Assembly (NCBI RefSeq): GCF_030160115.1
Contig: NZ_BSNS01000004.1
Coordinates: 1 to 64,000, forward strand
Direction: 5' to 3'
From: Devosia nitrariae
Lineage (GTDB): Bacteria > Pseudomonadota > Alphaproteobacteria > Rhizobiales > Devosiaceae
Length of the DNA: 64,000 nucleotides
In this document: piece after piece, positions 11,165 through 23,966 of the stretch
Numbering within the stretch: position 1 is the first letter of the stretch
How the letters are laid out: every line of letters starts with the position of its first letter
Made by a program: the position numbers and the translations under genes
Notes under the pieces: generated by a model
What the model saw: only the letters and a program-made list of their open reading frames with translations
Databases searched by the model: none
What the model was told of the DNA's origin: nothing

Positions 11165-12985
11165 ATGACGAAAGAGTTTCCGCCCGCCGTATTCCAGTCA
11201 TTCGAGGAAAAGTCCGATCCCAAGGACGTCGCCCCGCGCCTGGCGGCGCTGCGCGTGGAGCTCGAGAAGACCGGACTCGACGCCTTCCTCATCCCGCGCG
11301 CCGATGCCCATCGCGGCGAATCGGTGCCGGCGGGCGAGGCGCGGCTTGCCTACGTCACGGGCTTCACCGGTTCTGCAGGTATCGCCATCGTCGGCAGGAC
11401 CAAGGCCGGGCTCTTCGTCGACAGCCGCTATACCCTGCAGGCGCCCGCGCAGACCGACACCAGGAAGGTAAAGGTGCATGAGATCAACAGCGGTGGGCTG
11501 TCCGCCGAGATCGGCAACTATGTGAAGAAGGGCGGTCGCATCGGATACGATCCCTGGCTGCACACCCCCGGCGAGATCGCAGATCTTGCCCAAAAGCTCA
11601 ACGGCAAGGCCGATCTCGTTTCCAGCGACAACCTTGTCGACCGCATCTGGGACGACAGGCCTGGTCCGCCAGTCACGCCCGTCGAGTTCCTCGGACACAA
11701 CCGTGCCGGGCGCGAGAGCGCCGATAAGCTCGAGGAATTGCGCGGGGTGCTTGCCGGCGAAGGCGCCGATGCAACTGTGCTCACGCTCCCCGAATCCATC
11801 TGCTGGCTCTTCAACATGCGCGGGCGGGACGTGCCCAACACGCCGTTCGTGTTGGGCTTTGCCATAGTGCCGAGACGCGGCCTGCCGACGCTTTACCTCG
11901 CCAAGTCCAAAATCACGCCCGAGATCAAAACGGCACTCGAGGGCGTCGCCCGCATCGCTGATGCGAGGACGCTGCCGAGTGCGCTCACCCGGCTGGGCAA
12001 GGCCAGAAAGGCAGTGCAGATCGACCCGGCGACGGCTCCCTCAGCCATCGCCGAGACCCTGAAGGAAGCGGGCGCCAGGCTGATCGAAAAGCGCGATCCG
12101 GTATTGCTGCCCAAGGCAAGAAAGAACGAGGCGGAACTCGCCGGCATGCGCGAGGCGCAGCGGCTCGACGCCGTCGCGCTCGCTAAATTCCTGTCCTGGT
12201 TCGACGAGGAGGCGCCGAAGGGGGGGCTTACCGAGATCGGCATTGTCACAGCTCTCGAGGCGTTCCGCCGCGAGGAGGAAACCTGCATCGATGCCAGCTT
12301 CGACACCATCGCCGGCGCCGGACCGAACGGAGCCATCGTCCATTACCGGGTGACGATCAAGACCGACCGGAACCTGAAGCCCGGCGAGCTGATGCTCGTC
12401 GACTCCGGCGCCCAATATCTCTCCGGTACCACCGACATCACCCGCACCATGGCCACCGGCACGCCGACCGCAGAACAGAAGGACCGCTTCACCCGCGTCC
12501 TCAAAGGCATGATCGCCATCTCGACGGCACGCTTCCCCAAGGGCACGTCGGGCGCCCAGATCGACGTGCTGGCACGCCAGTTCCTCTGGCAGGCAGGCAT
12601 CACCTACAACCACGGCACCGGCCACGGTGTCGGCGCCTATCTCGGCGTCCATGAGGGCCCGGTCGGCATTTCGCCCCGCTACAGCATGCCGATCGAGCCC
12701 GGCATGGTCCTTTCCAACGAGCCCGGATATTACAAGGTTGGCGAATACGGCATCCGCATCGAGAACCTCATCCGCGTCAGGGAGAGCGAGGTGACCGAGG
12801 GCTATCTCGATTTCGAGACGCTGACGCTGACTCCCATCGACACGCGGCTGATCGACGTCTCCCTATTGACGCCGATCGAGCGCGACTGGCTCAACGCCTA
12901 CCACGCCCGCGTGTGGAAGGAGATCGGGACACTGGTCAGGGGCAAGGTCAAGGAGTGGCTGAAGGCCGCAACGGCGTCGGTGTAG
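11165..12985 (+). CDS. pepP: Xaa-Pro aminopeptidase (M24B, long form)
   Basis: A 606-residue metallopeptidase that removes an N-terminal residue preceding proline. It has the three-part architecture of the long cytosolic form: two creatinase-like N-terminal domains, then a pita-bread catalytic domain. The five metal ligands are visible: two Asp in MLVDSGAQYLSGTTDITR, His in HGTGHGVGAYLGVHEGP, Glu in LSNEPGYY and Glu in GIRIENL. The chosen ATG (MTKEFPPAV) has only a weak ribosome site (GGGATA). An upstream in-frame ATG lies in the palindromic element and is unlikely. The gene symbol follows common usage; the protein is closer to eukaryotic XPNPEP1 than to E. coli PepP. Confidence 0.9.
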   Translation: MTKEFPPAVFQSFEEKSDPKDVAPRLAALRVELEKTGLDAFLIPRADAHRGESVPAGEARLAYVTGFTGSAGIAIVGRTKAGLFVDSRYTLQAPAQTDTRKVKVHEINSGGLSAEIGNYVKKGGRIGYDPWLHTPGEIADLAQKLNGKADLVSSDNLVDRIWDDRPGPPVTPVEFLGHNRAGRESADKLEELRGVLAGEGADATVLTLPESICWLFNMRGRDVPNTPFVLGFAIVPRRGLPTLYLAKSKITPEIKTALEGVARIADARTLPSALTRLGKARKAVQIDPATAPSAIAETLKEAGARLIEKRDPVLLPKARKNEAELAGMREAQRLDAVALAKFLSWFDEEAPKGGLTEIGIVTALEAFRREEETCIDASFDTIAGAGPNGAIVHYRVTIKTDRNLKPGELMLVDSGAQYLSGTTDITRTMATGTPTAEQKDRFTRVLKGMIAISTARFPKGTSGAQIDVLARQFLWQAGITYNHGTGHGVGAYLGVHEGPVGISPRYSMPIEPGMVLSNEPGYYKVGEYGIRIENLIRVRESEVTEGYLDFETLTLTPIDTRLIDVSLLTPIERDWLNAYHARVWKEIGTLVRGKVKEWLKAATASV

Positions 12986-13018
12986 CTCGTGTAGGGTGAG
13001 GGACAGAAATCCCCCTCG

Positions 13019-13510
13019 TCACATCGAGAACACGTCGTACGTCAGCGCCCAGGAGAGCAGCCAGTGCTCGTCGGCGCCCATGGAGGCGACGTCGTCGACC
13101 ACCCAGCCGGCGCCCTCGCGAATGAGTGCGACCGCCAGGAGCCGGGGTTGATCGAAATTATGGTAGCTGACCGAGACCATAGCCCGATCCCCGAGGATCA
13201 CGGGCTCGCCGATGGCAAGGTTGGCGATGAGCACGTTCCGGTCGCTGACAAACGGATCGACGGGTTCGCCGGCCAGTGCGGCTTCATCAGAGACCGGAGC
13301 GAAGAGCGCGGCCTGCGCGGTTTCGCGCTGGTCGGCCATCAGAACAAGCAGGCGGCTCGAATAATAGCTCTCGGGAATCTCGGGCTTTGCTCCGGGCTTA
13401 TAGCTGTCGTAGATCGCCTCGACCAACGCCTCGGGATCATCGAACGTCTCGGTTGCCTGGGCGGGAATGGCCCCGATAAGCAGGATGAAGACGGCCACCA
13501 GTCTGCGCAT
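13019..13510 (-). CDS. Secreted protein of unknown function (DUF3828-like)
   Basis: A 163-residue protein with a clear signal peptide (MRRLVAVFILLIGAIPAQA/TE). GGAGG stands 6 nt before the start. The mature part begins DDPEALVEAIYDSY and ends in a strand-rich half (DRAMVSVSYHNF, GWVVDDVASMG), a layout like DUF3828 or NTF2-like domains. The neighbouring gene encodes a shorter relative with the same opening and the same Trp-Val-[VD]-D-[IV] element near the end. Probably periplasmic. No enzyme motif is seen. Confidence 0.65.
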   Translation of the reverse strand: MRRLVAVFILLIGAIPAQATETFDDPEALVEAIYDSYKPGAKPEIPESYYSSRLLVLMADQRETAQAALFAPVSDEAALAGEPVDPFVSDRNVLIANLAIGEPVILGDRAMVSVSYHNFDQPRLLAVALIREGAGWVVDDVASMGADEHWLLSWALTYDVFSM

Positions 13511-13606
13511 TGCGAACCTCCGGATTACCCCTGCCCGGTAGGTGGGCATGGCGGCGCAATTGCGGCGCGAATCCGCCTGAGAGCATTAAGTTTTGGTCAG
13601 GTTCCG

Positions 13607-14047
13607 CTACTCGCCGAGAAGCTCTCGCAGCCGCCATCCCTCGCCATGCACCGCCTCGATGTCGTGAACCAGCCAGCCCTCGTCCTCCTCGATGAGCGTA
13701 TAGATCATGACGCGCGGCTCGCCGAAATTTTCGAACTCGACGGTGACTTCGACGCCCTTGCCTGCCGGCTCGGGTTCCGATACCGCAAATCCAGCGATGT
13801 TGAAATCCTGTCCATCAACGACGGGATCGAAGCCGAGTCCATAGTCGTCCTGTTCCATCAGCAACTCCCAGGCGGTGCGGGTGTCCTTGCTGAAGAAACT
13901 CAGCTCATCGTCCGGAACCTCATCAACGAGGAAGGGCCCGTAAAACGCTTCTATCAGTGCCTCCGGCGTGTCGAAGGCGTGCGCCGGAACAAAGGTGGCA
14001 GCGAGGAAAGCGAGCGCCGCAGCGGGCGCAGCAAGGAGGCGAAGCAT
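13607..14047 (-). CDS. Secreted protein of unknown function, paralog of its neighbour
   Basis: A 146-residue protein with signal peptide (MLRLLAAPAAALAFLAATFV, cleavage after AHA). The mature part has DTPEALIEAFYGPF and EEDEGWLVHDIEAVHG, matching the plan of the 163-residue protein encoded just downstream. ATG at 14047 is favoured over an in-frame GTG two codons earlier because AAAGG then sits 8 nt away. It follows the 425-residue secreted protein by 12 bp, so the genes look like one transcript. Function unknown. Confidence 0.65.
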   Translation of the reverse strand: MLRLLAAPAAALAFLAATFVPAHAFDTPEALIEAFYGPFLVDEVPDDELSFFSKDTRTAWELLMEQDDYGLGFDPVVDGQDFNIAGFAVSEPEPAGKGVEVTVEFENFGEPRVMIYTLIEEDEGWLVHDIEAVHGEGWRLRELLGE

Positions 14048-14059
14048 CGTCACGGCCTT

Positions 14060-15337
14060 TCAGTTGAACCAGAGGGCAAAGCCCGGGAAGTTTTCTCCAA
14101 AGACGGCGAGCCCCTGCCGAAACGCTTGCGCGTCAGCAATAGGCCCGTCCTTAAGGAACGGAAGTGCGCCGTAGCCGGTAAAGATCATCACCGCGTCGGT
14201 GCGTGTTGCAGTCTCGAAATAGGCCCTGAGGTCGAAGCCTTGACGGAAGCGCCAATGCGGGATGAGGAGCTCACCCTCGATGATCGCTTCGACGCTATCG
14301 AGCGTTTCCATCCAGGCATCCACCACCTCCTGCGTCACCGCGACGTCGGGAATGATCGAGGTCTGCGCGGGCGACGGCACCAACTCACGTTCGTCATCCG
14401 TCTCGGCGAGGATCGCCTCCCAGTTCTGCCGGGAGAAGGCGACAACAGACTTCAGCCGCGCCCGCACGTCATGAAGACGGTCAACGTCTACCACCTCGAA
14501 ATTGAAGGTATGGATGAAGGCGACGGCATCGGCGATGGCCGCGTCGCTTTCCGGGTCCATCATCAGCGTACCGCCTCGCGAATACTCCTGCATGGGCAGG
14601 CCCGCTTGGGGAAAGATGCGGTGAAAGCTCGAATTGAACATCTCCTCGAAGTCATGCGCGAGGAGTAAATCGGCTTGCGCGGCCACGACCTGTGTGTAAC
14701 CCGCGAGCCAGAAGGCATCGGCTCGATCAAAACCTATGATGAAGCCTTGAGCCGTGGATTCGCCGTTCTTGCTCTTCGACTTGCCGGGACCGAGCAAGTC
14801 GGACGGGTTGATGCCCAACTGCAGGGCGAGCGCCGCGCCGATGGTTTCGCTGTCGTCTGCCACGCCGTCGCCATTGGCGTCGATACGGATAGTCAGGATA
14901 TCGACCGGCACGACATAGTCGCCGCTCTTGCCGGCAGCCGCCAGCAGGTCGCGGCCACCGTCCATGGCTGTGACGAGGTCCGTGAGGATAGCGCGGAGAC
15001 CCTCGTAGTCGAGAGGCTCGGGATCAGGATTGGCAATCACCGACCGCGTCATGGGCACACCAAGGATAGCGCCCGCCATGCCGATATCGGGCGCGGTGGT
15101 CAAACCGTGACGGTACATGGCCTGGACGAATGCCTCGATACCGTCGACGACGGTCAGCGCGCCGGCGGCGAAGCTCGCCTCGCTGTCGTCTGCCGCGATG
15201 AGCGGCTGCAGGCTTTCGAGTCCCGCCGCGTGATCGCCGTTGGCCAGCGTCGAGGCGAGGATGTCGCCGCCCTCGCCCGCAGCGACACCGAATGTGCCGG
15301 CAAGAACCGCGGCCAGGGCCGCCAGATGTTTCATCAT
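14060..15337 (-). CDS. Secreted protein of unknown function with an EF-hand-like loop
   Basis: A 425-residue protein with signal peptide (MMKHLAALAAVLAGTFGVAA). It contains one calcium-loop-like sequence, DANGDGVADDSE (about residue 155), and a helix-rich C-terminal half. I do not recognise the family. It begins 14 bp after the ligA stop and ends 12 bp before the next secreted protein, so it is probably read from the ligA promoter or one inside ligA. The open frame extends far upstream across ligA, but that part is out-of-frame ligA sequence and is not coding. Probably periplasmic. Confidence 0.65.
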   Translation of the reverse strand: MMKHLAALAAVLAGTFGVAAGEGGDILASTLANGDHAAGLESLQPLIAADDSEASFAAGALTVVDGIEAFVQAMYRHGLTTAPDIGMAGAILGVPMTRSVIANPDPEPLDYEGLRAILTDLVTAMDGGRDLLAAAGKSGDYVVPVDILTIRIDANGDGVADDSETIGAALALQLGINPSDLLGPGKSKSKNGESTAQGFIIGFDRADAFWLAGYTQVVAAQADLLLAHDFEEMFNSSFHRIFPQAGLPMQEYSRGGTLMMDPESDAAIADAVAFIHTFNFEVVDVDRLHDVRARLKSVVAFSRQNWEAILAETDDERELVPSPAQTSIIPDVAVTQEVVDAWMETLDSVEAIIEGELLIPHWRFRQGFDLRAYFETATRTDAVMIFTGYGALPFLKDGPIADAQAFRQGLAVFGENFPGFALWFN

Positions 15338-15351
15338 CGCCTTGATGTCTC

Positions 15352-19360
<4,009 letters not shown>

Positions 19361-19422
19361 TCCGGTGAGGGCCCCTCGGACTCGCGAGTCAAAATCCCCG
19401 CAGACCGCTTAATAACGCAAAA

Positions 19423-19452
19423 CGGGGCGCGCCAGCAAACTAGCGCACCCCG
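19423..19452 (-). terminator. Probable terminator downstream of bamD
   Basis: CGGGGCGCGC and GCGCACCCCG form a 10-bp stem with one G-U type mismatch. On the minus strand it is followed by TTTTGCGTTATT. It would separate bamD from recN. Confidence 0.55.
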
Positions 19453-19480
19453 GAACAAAGAGGCAACATTATATTAGCGA

Positions 19481-20317
19481 CTAAGTCCGCTGGGCAGCGA
19501 GCCACGAACCTTCGTTGACCTGAGGGCTGAGCCCCTGGCGCGCCAGGAGGTCGAAGGCGCGCTGGTACCATTCGCTCGAGGGGTAGTTGTGGCCGAGGAC
19601 GGCGGCGGCCGTACGCGCTTCGCTCACCAGCCCGAGCGCCAGATAGCTCTCGGTCAGGCGATACAGCGCTTCCTCGATATGGGTCGAGGTCTGGTATTGC
19701 TCGACGACGACACGGAAACGGTTGATGCCGGCCGAATACTGGCCGTTGCCCTGATAGTAACGGCCGACGGACATCTCCTTGCCGGCGATATTGTCGTAGG
19801 CGACCTTCAGCTTATCCTGCGCATCCTTGGCATATTCGGACTGCGGATGGGCGCGGATCAGTTGCGTATAAGTCTCGATGGCATCCTGCGAGATCTTCTG
19901 GTCGCGCGTGATATCCTTGATCTGCGCAAAATAGGAGGTACCCTTCAACCAGTAGACGTAGGCGGCGTCCTTGCCGTTGGGGTAGATAGCGAGATACCGG
20001 TCCGCCGCCGCGATCGCCTCGTCGAACTTGCCGATACGATAGTTGGCATAGACCAGCATCAGCTTGGTTTCCTCGGAGAGTTGCCCGCGCGGATGCTGCC
20101 GCTCGAGCCGTTCGAGGAGATCGATGGCGGTCAGGTAGCGCTGATCGTCCATGTTGTTGAGCGCCTGCTGGTAGAGCGAGGCCTCGGGAACGATCGCTTC
20201 CTCGCGGAGCTTTGGCGGACCGAAGAGGTTGAAGCCCGAGCACCCGGCCAGCGCCAGCGCCATGAGGCCGCAGGCCACCACGCGGGAGATGCGACCGGAA
20301 AGCTCACCAAACGTCAT
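19481..20317 (-). CDS. bamD: Outer membrane assembly lipoprotein BamD
   Basis: A 278-residue TPR lipoprotein of the BAM complex, which inserts beta-barrel proteins into the outer membrane. The lipobox LALAGC gives the acylated cysteine, and TPR helices follow (ALNNMDDQRYLTAIDLLERLE, LMLVYANYRIGKFDEAIAAADRYLAIYP). The start at MTFGEL is chosen because it gives a normal lipoprotein signal; its ribosome site is weak, and a start 13 codons earlier cannot be excluded. It lies between lpxC and recN, a conserved arrangement. Confidence 0.93.
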   Translation of the reverse strand: MTFGELSGRISRVVACGLMALALAGCSGFNLFGPPKLREEAIVPEASLYQQALNNMDDQRYLTAIDLLERLERQHPRGQLSEETKLMLVYANYRIGKFDEAIAAADRYLAIYPNGKDAAYVYWLKGTSYFAQIKDITRDQKISQDAIETYTQLIRAHPQSEYAKDAQDKLKVAYDNIAGKEMSVGRYYQGNGQYSAGINRFRVVVEQYQTSTHIEEALYRLTESYLALGLVSEARTAAAVLGHNYPSSEWYQRAFDLLARQGLSPQVNEGSWLAAQRT

Positions 20318-20471
20318 GGAATTCAACAACTGCCCCGTTCCTCTCGCCAAGCGCATAAGCCCTGCGCCCTAGTCATCAATTCAATCAAAACTGTGGCGGC
20401 AAGGGGTAAGCCCTCATCGCGCCGAACACAAGGGTGTGCGGGTGATGACCCGCCGGAGGGGGATGTTCCGT

Positions 20472-21428
20472 TCAAACGACAGAGCGCAGATAGGAATGCA
20501 CCGACAGCCCCTCGGGCAGGTCATCGAGGGCGTCGAAATCGAGTGGCAGATCCTCGCCCGAAACGATCTCATAGTTGGCGTCGCTGGCAAAGAGACTCGA
20601 GAGCACGTGCGCGTTGAGCGCATGCCCGCCCTTGTACGAGCGGAAGCGCCCATAGATCGGCATGCCGCCAAGCGAAAGATCGCCGATGGCATCGAGGAGC
20701 TTGTGACGCACGAACTCGTCCTCGTAGCGCAGTCCGCCCGGGTTGAGGATGCGGTCTTCGTGGACGGTGATGGAATTATCGAGCGATGAGCCGAGCGCGT
20801 AGCCTGCCTGGCGCAGGATCTTGGCGTCACGCACAAAGCCGAATGTGCGTGCGCGCGAGACGTCCTCGTAATACTTGCGGGGCGACCAGTCGAAAATCAT
20901 GCGCTGACGGCCGATGACCTTGCTGTCGAAGTCGATCTCAAGATCAAGCGCACGCCCATTGTAGGGCTCGAGGGCGGCGAAGGCGTCGTTGTTCCTGACG
21001 GTGACAGCCCGCACGATCTTGATGAAGCGGCGCACCGCCGGCTGGATTTCGAGGCCCGCCCCGAGAATAGCCTCGGCGAACGGCCGCGCACTGCCGTCGA
21101 GAATGGGGCACTCGCCACCATCCAGCGTGATGAGCGCATTGTCGACACCCATGCCCGAAAGAGCCGAAACCACGTGTTCGACCGTAGCCACGCTGACGCT
21201 GTCGCCGAGATCGAGTGTGGTGCAGAGCGTGGTCCGGGTGACGCGCGAAAAATGGATCTGGACTGGAAGGGTCTTGCGCCCGTCTGTCAGGTCGCGACTG
21301 ATGAGATAGCCGCTGTTGGGCGGTGCGGGCGCGATTGAAAGAGTAACAGGCTGGCCGCTATGGACGCCATAGCCGCCAAAGGAGAGCTCAGACGCCAGGG
21401 TACGCTGGCGTGTCGTAAGTTTATGCAT
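20472..21428 (-). CDS. lpxC: UDP-3-O-acyl-N-acetylglucosamine deacetylase
   Basis: A 318-residue zinc amidase that carries out the committed step of lipid A synthesis. The zinc ligands are visible in VEHVVSALSG (His) and in RHKLLDAIGDL (His, Asp), with the catalytic His in YKGGHALNAH. Its presence shows a lipopolysaccharide-making Gram-negative cell. The start MHKLTTRQ has GGAGC at 8 nt. It lies downstream of ftsZ as in many proteobacteria, but a strong terminator separates the two. Confidence 0.97.
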   Translation of the reverse strand: MHKLTTRQRTLASELSFGGYGVHSGQPVTLSIAPAPPNSGYLISRDLTDGRKTLPVQIHFSRVTRTTLCTTLDLGDSVSVATVEHVVSALSGMGVDNALITLDGGECPILDGSARPFAEAILGAGLEIQPAVRRFIKIVRAVTVRNNDAFAALEPYNGRALDLEIDFDSKVIGRQRMIFDWSPRKYYEDVSRARTFGFVRDAKILRQAGYALGSSLDNSITVHEDRILNPGGLRYEDEFVRHKLLDAIGDLSLGGMPIYGRFRSYKGGHALNAHVLSSLFASDANYEIVSGEDLPLDFDALDDLPEGLSVHSYLRSVV

Positions 21429-21475
21429 ACTCAAAAGCTCCAATACCAAGCCCGCAAACAGACGAAGGTCTACTC

Positions 21476-21505
21476 AAAAAAAATCCGGCGCGGAAGCCGC
21501 GCCGG
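21476..21505 (-). terminator. Rho-independent terminator of ftsZ
   Basis: CCGGCGCGG and CCGCGCCGG form a perfect 9-bp stem with an AAG loop, followed on the minus strand by a run of eight T. It stands 30 bp after the ftsZ stop and just before the lpxC start. Confidence 0.88.
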
Positions 21506-21535
21506 GGCTGATGTCTTGACGGCGCGCGCGCCGAC

Positions 21536-23185
21536 TTACCCGTGTTTACGCAGGAACGCGGGGATTTCCAAGTGGTCCTTGGTCGGCCCGGGAGCGGCCG
21601 GTCGGCCATGCAAATCGAGAGTACCGCGTGCACCCTCGGCCGCCGGAACATGGGACGAAACCCTTGTGGGACCTGACTCAATCGCACTACGGGCGGCGTT
21701 GTCGTCAGCCTGCGAAGGAATGGGTTCTTCCTCGGCGGTCGGTTTGAGGTTGATGCCCACGTTGGAGGCCAGGCGCTTGAACAGCGCCCGCGCATTGCGC
21801 GGCTCGGCCTCGTGACGTTCCTGCGCCTCCTGTGACCGCCGCGCAACAATCGGCAGCTCCTCGGTGCGGGGCATGCGGCGTTGGCCTTCGGGCCGGGCAG
21901 CGTTCGAGGGCACATAGACACTGGGAACCGGCTCCTCATCACGCGGCAGCTGATCCTCGAACGAATCATGGCTGGCAGCGGCCGGGATATAGGGCTCGAC
22001 GAAGACGCCATCGTCGTCCTGCGCGGCGGTGGCGGCGGGCGGCGCGGTCTCCCTGCCGATGGCCTCGGCCACGGCCGCTTCGACCTGATGGCCGATCTCC
22101 TCCTCGGCGGCCGCAATCGTCGCCGGGACGACATGCGACGGCTCGGGCGGCGCCTGGCGCTTGACCGAGAGCGGCGCGCGACCAGCATGCGGCCGGGCAG
22201 GCTCGAGCGCCTGAACCATGGCGGCGTCCGTGCCCGTGGCAACGACCGACACGCGGATGGTTCCGTTGAGATTGGGATCGAACGTGGCGCCGAGAATGAT
22301 GTTGGCGTCCGAATCCACTTCCTCGCGGATGCGGCTCGCTGCCTCGTCGACCTCATAGAGGGTAAGATCCGGACCACCGGTGATGGAGATGAGCAGCCCG
22401 CGCGCGCCATGCATTGAGACGTCGTCGAGCAGCGGATTGGCGATCGCCGCCTCGGCCGCGTGGCGGGCGCGATCCTCGCCCGAAGCCTCACCCGTGCCCA
22501 TCATCGCCTTGCCCATGCCGCGCATGACCGCGCGTACGTCGGCAAAGTCGAGGTTGATGAGCCCCTCCTTGACCATCAGGTCCGTGATGCAGGCTACGCC
22601 CGAGAACAGCACTTGGTCGGCCATGGAAAAGGCGTCGGCGAACGTGGTCTTTTCGTTGGCGACGCGGAAGAGGTTCTGGTTGGGGATGACAATGAGGGTA
22701 TCGACATGCCGGTGCAGCTCGTCGATGCCGTCTTCGGCCAGCCGCGCACGGCGGTTGCCTTCGAACTGGAACGGCTTGGTGACCACCCCGACGGTAAGGA
22801 TTCCCTGCTCGCGCGCCGCGCGTGCAACGACAGGCGCCGCGCCGGTGCCGGTGCCACCGCCCATGCCCGCGGTAATGAACACCATGTGCGAGCCCGAGAG
22901 GTGATCGTTGATCTCGTCGAAACTTTCCTCCGCCGCCGCCCGGCCGACTTCGGGATGCGAACCGGCACCCAGGCCTTCGGTGACGCCGACACCGAGCTGG
23001 ATGATGCGTTGGGCCTTGGAGAGCGCCAGGGCTTGCGCATCGGTATTGGCCACGACGAAATCGACCCCGTCGAGGCCGGATTCGATCATGTTGTTGACCG
23101 CATTGCCGCCCGCGCCGCCGACTCCGAAAACCGTGATGCGGGGCTTGAGTTCCTGGATGTCGGGGATGGTGAGGTTGATGGTCAT
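21536..23185 (-). CDS. ftsZ: Cell division protein FtsZ
   Basis: A 549-residue tubulin-like GTPase that forms the Z ring at mid-cell. The nucleotide-binding sequence is [13 protein letters not shown] and the tubulin signature is [16 protein letters not shown]. After about residue 320 comes a long Pro/Glu-rich linker, then the C-terminal peptide IPAFLRKHG that binds FtsA and other anchors. The long linker is usual in Hyphomicrobiales. The gene is cut off from ftsA by three accessory genes, so it needs its own promoter; the 250 bp upstream contain TTAA motifs that could bind CtrA. Confidence 0.98.
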   Translation of the reverse strand: MTINLTIPDIQELKPRITVFGVGGAGGNAVNNMIESGLDGVDFVVANTDAQALALSKAQRIIQLGVGVTEGLGAGSHPEVGRAAAEESFDEINDHLSGSHMVFITAGMGGGTGTGAAPVVARAAREQGILTVGVVTKPFQFEGNRRARLAEDGIDELHRHVDTLIVIPNQNLFRVANEKTTFADAFSMADQVLFSGVACITDLMVKEGLINLDFADVRAVMRGMGKAMMGTGEASGEDRARHAAEAAIANPLLDDVSMHGARGLLISITGGPDLTLYEVDEAASRIREEVDSDANIILGATFDPNLNGTIRVSVVATGTDAAMVQALEPARPHAGRAPLSVKRQAPPEPSHVVPATIAAAEEEIGHQVEAAVAEAIGRETAPPAATAAQDDDGVFVEPYIPAAASHDSFEDQLPRDEEPVPSVYVPSNAARPEGQRRMPRTEELPIVARRSQEAQERHEAEPRNARALFKRLASNVGINLKPTAEEEPIPSQADDNAARSAIESGPTRVSSHVPAAEGARGTLDLHGRPAAPGPTKDHLEIPAFLRKHG

Positions 23186-23234
23186 GAATGGCCCCATAAT
23201 GGCGTGGTTGGAACTAGATTTACTCCGCCATTCG

Positions 23235-23249
23235 TTAACCGGACCCTAA
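23235..23249 (+). promoter_or_regulatory. Candidate CtrA box upstream of ftsZ
   Basis: TTAA-CCGGACC-CTAA matches the CtrA consensus TTAA-N7-TTAA with one mismatch, 50 bp before the ftsZ start. Two more TTAA half-sites follow (TTAACG near 23267, TTAACC at 23318). In Caulobacter CtrA represses ftsZ through such sites. Here it is a match by eye. Confidence 0.4.
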
Positions 23250-23382
23250 CAATTGCACCTACCACGTTAACGAATGCGCAAATTGCGAGGCTCGCCGGCG
23301 CCGGTGCTCACCTCTCATTAACCCTGTCCCTGTCGATCCGACCGTTCGACGATCGCTGAGTCCGAGCGCAAATGCGCTTGCA

Positions 23383-23416
23383 TATAACCAAATTGTCATA
23401 TAATACTTTGGTTATA
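23383..23416 (+). promoter_or_regulatory. Promoter with overlapping inverted-repeat operator before the VOC gene
   Basis: TATAACCAAA and TTTGGTTATA are perfect 10-bp arms separated by 14 bp. A good -10 box, TATAAT (23399-23404), lies inside the spacer, with TTGCAT (23378-23383) as a possible -35 at a short 15-bp spacing. A protein bound to the arms would cover the promoter. The region is AT-rich compared with its surroundings. Confidence 0.5.
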
Positions 23417-23437
23417 GATTATAGGAAGGAGACCACA

Positions 23438-23911
23438 ATGAGCAAGATCACCCCCAGCCTCTGGTTCGACAACAATCTGGAAGAAGCGATGGATTTCTAT
23501 GTGTCGGTGTTCCCCGATGCCAAGATCCACAGCGTAACGCGCTATGGCGAAGCCGGACCGGGCAAGCCCGGCTCGGTGATGACCGGCGACTTCGAGATCG
23601 CCGGCCAGCGGTTCAACGCCATCAACGGCGGCCCGGACTTCAAGTTCAGCGAAGCCATCTCGTTCATCGTCGACTGCGAGGACCAAGCCGAAGTCGACTA
23701 CTACTGGGACAAGCTTACCGCCAACGGCGGCAAGGAAGTCCAGTGCGGATGGCTGACGGACAAGTTCGGCCTGTCCTGGCAGATCGTCCCCCGGGCACTC
23801 TACGGGACCGTCACCGGCAAGGACGCGGAGGGCGCCAAGCGCGCAACGGAGGCGATGTTCAAGATGAAGAAGCTTGTCGTCGCCGAACTCGAGAACGCCT
23901 ATCGCGGCTAA
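23438..23911 (+). CDS. VOC family (PhnB/glyoxalase-like) protein
   Basis: A 157-residue protein of the vicinal oxygen chelate fold, PhnB-like branch: ITPSLWFDNNLEEAMDFYVSVFPDAKI at the start, FNAINGGPDFKFSEAISFIVDC in the middle and CGWLTDKFGLSWQIVP near the end. Members are often annotated as 3-demethylubiquinone 3-methyltransferase-like, but the fold carries no methyltransferase motif, so the true activity is unknown. AGGAAGGAG precedes the start. It is the first of three accessory genes lying between ftsZ and ftsA, and the only one with an obvious operator. Confidence 0.85.
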   Translation: MSKITPSLWFDNNLEEAMDFYVSVFPDAKIHSVTRYGEAGPGKPGSVMTGDFEIAGQRFNAINGGPDFKFSEAISFIVDCEDQAEVDYYWDKLTANGGKEVQCGWLTDKFGLSWQIVPRALYGTVTGKDAEGAKRATEAMFKMKKLVVAELENAYRG

Positions 23912-23932
23912 GAACCCGCCAGGACGTGCAAG

Positions 23933-23963
23933 AATGGAGCCGGGTCGCCGGCCCGGCTCCATT
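23933..23963. terminator. Bidirectional terminator between convergent genes
   Basis: AATGGAGCCGGG and CCCGGCTCCATT form a perfect 12-bp stem with a 7-nt loop. It lies in the 55 bp between the VOC gene stop and the PhyH gene stop and can serve both. Confidence 0.75.
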
Positions 23964-23966
23964 AGT

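Noticed and set aside
13064..14668. 534-residue open frame on the plus strand
   Set aside because: It runs antisense through three minus-strand genes with clear signal peptides and has no known domain.
20438..20453. GCGGGT-GATG-ACCCGC as the lpxC terminator
   Set aside because: Only six base pairs and no run of T on the minus strand.
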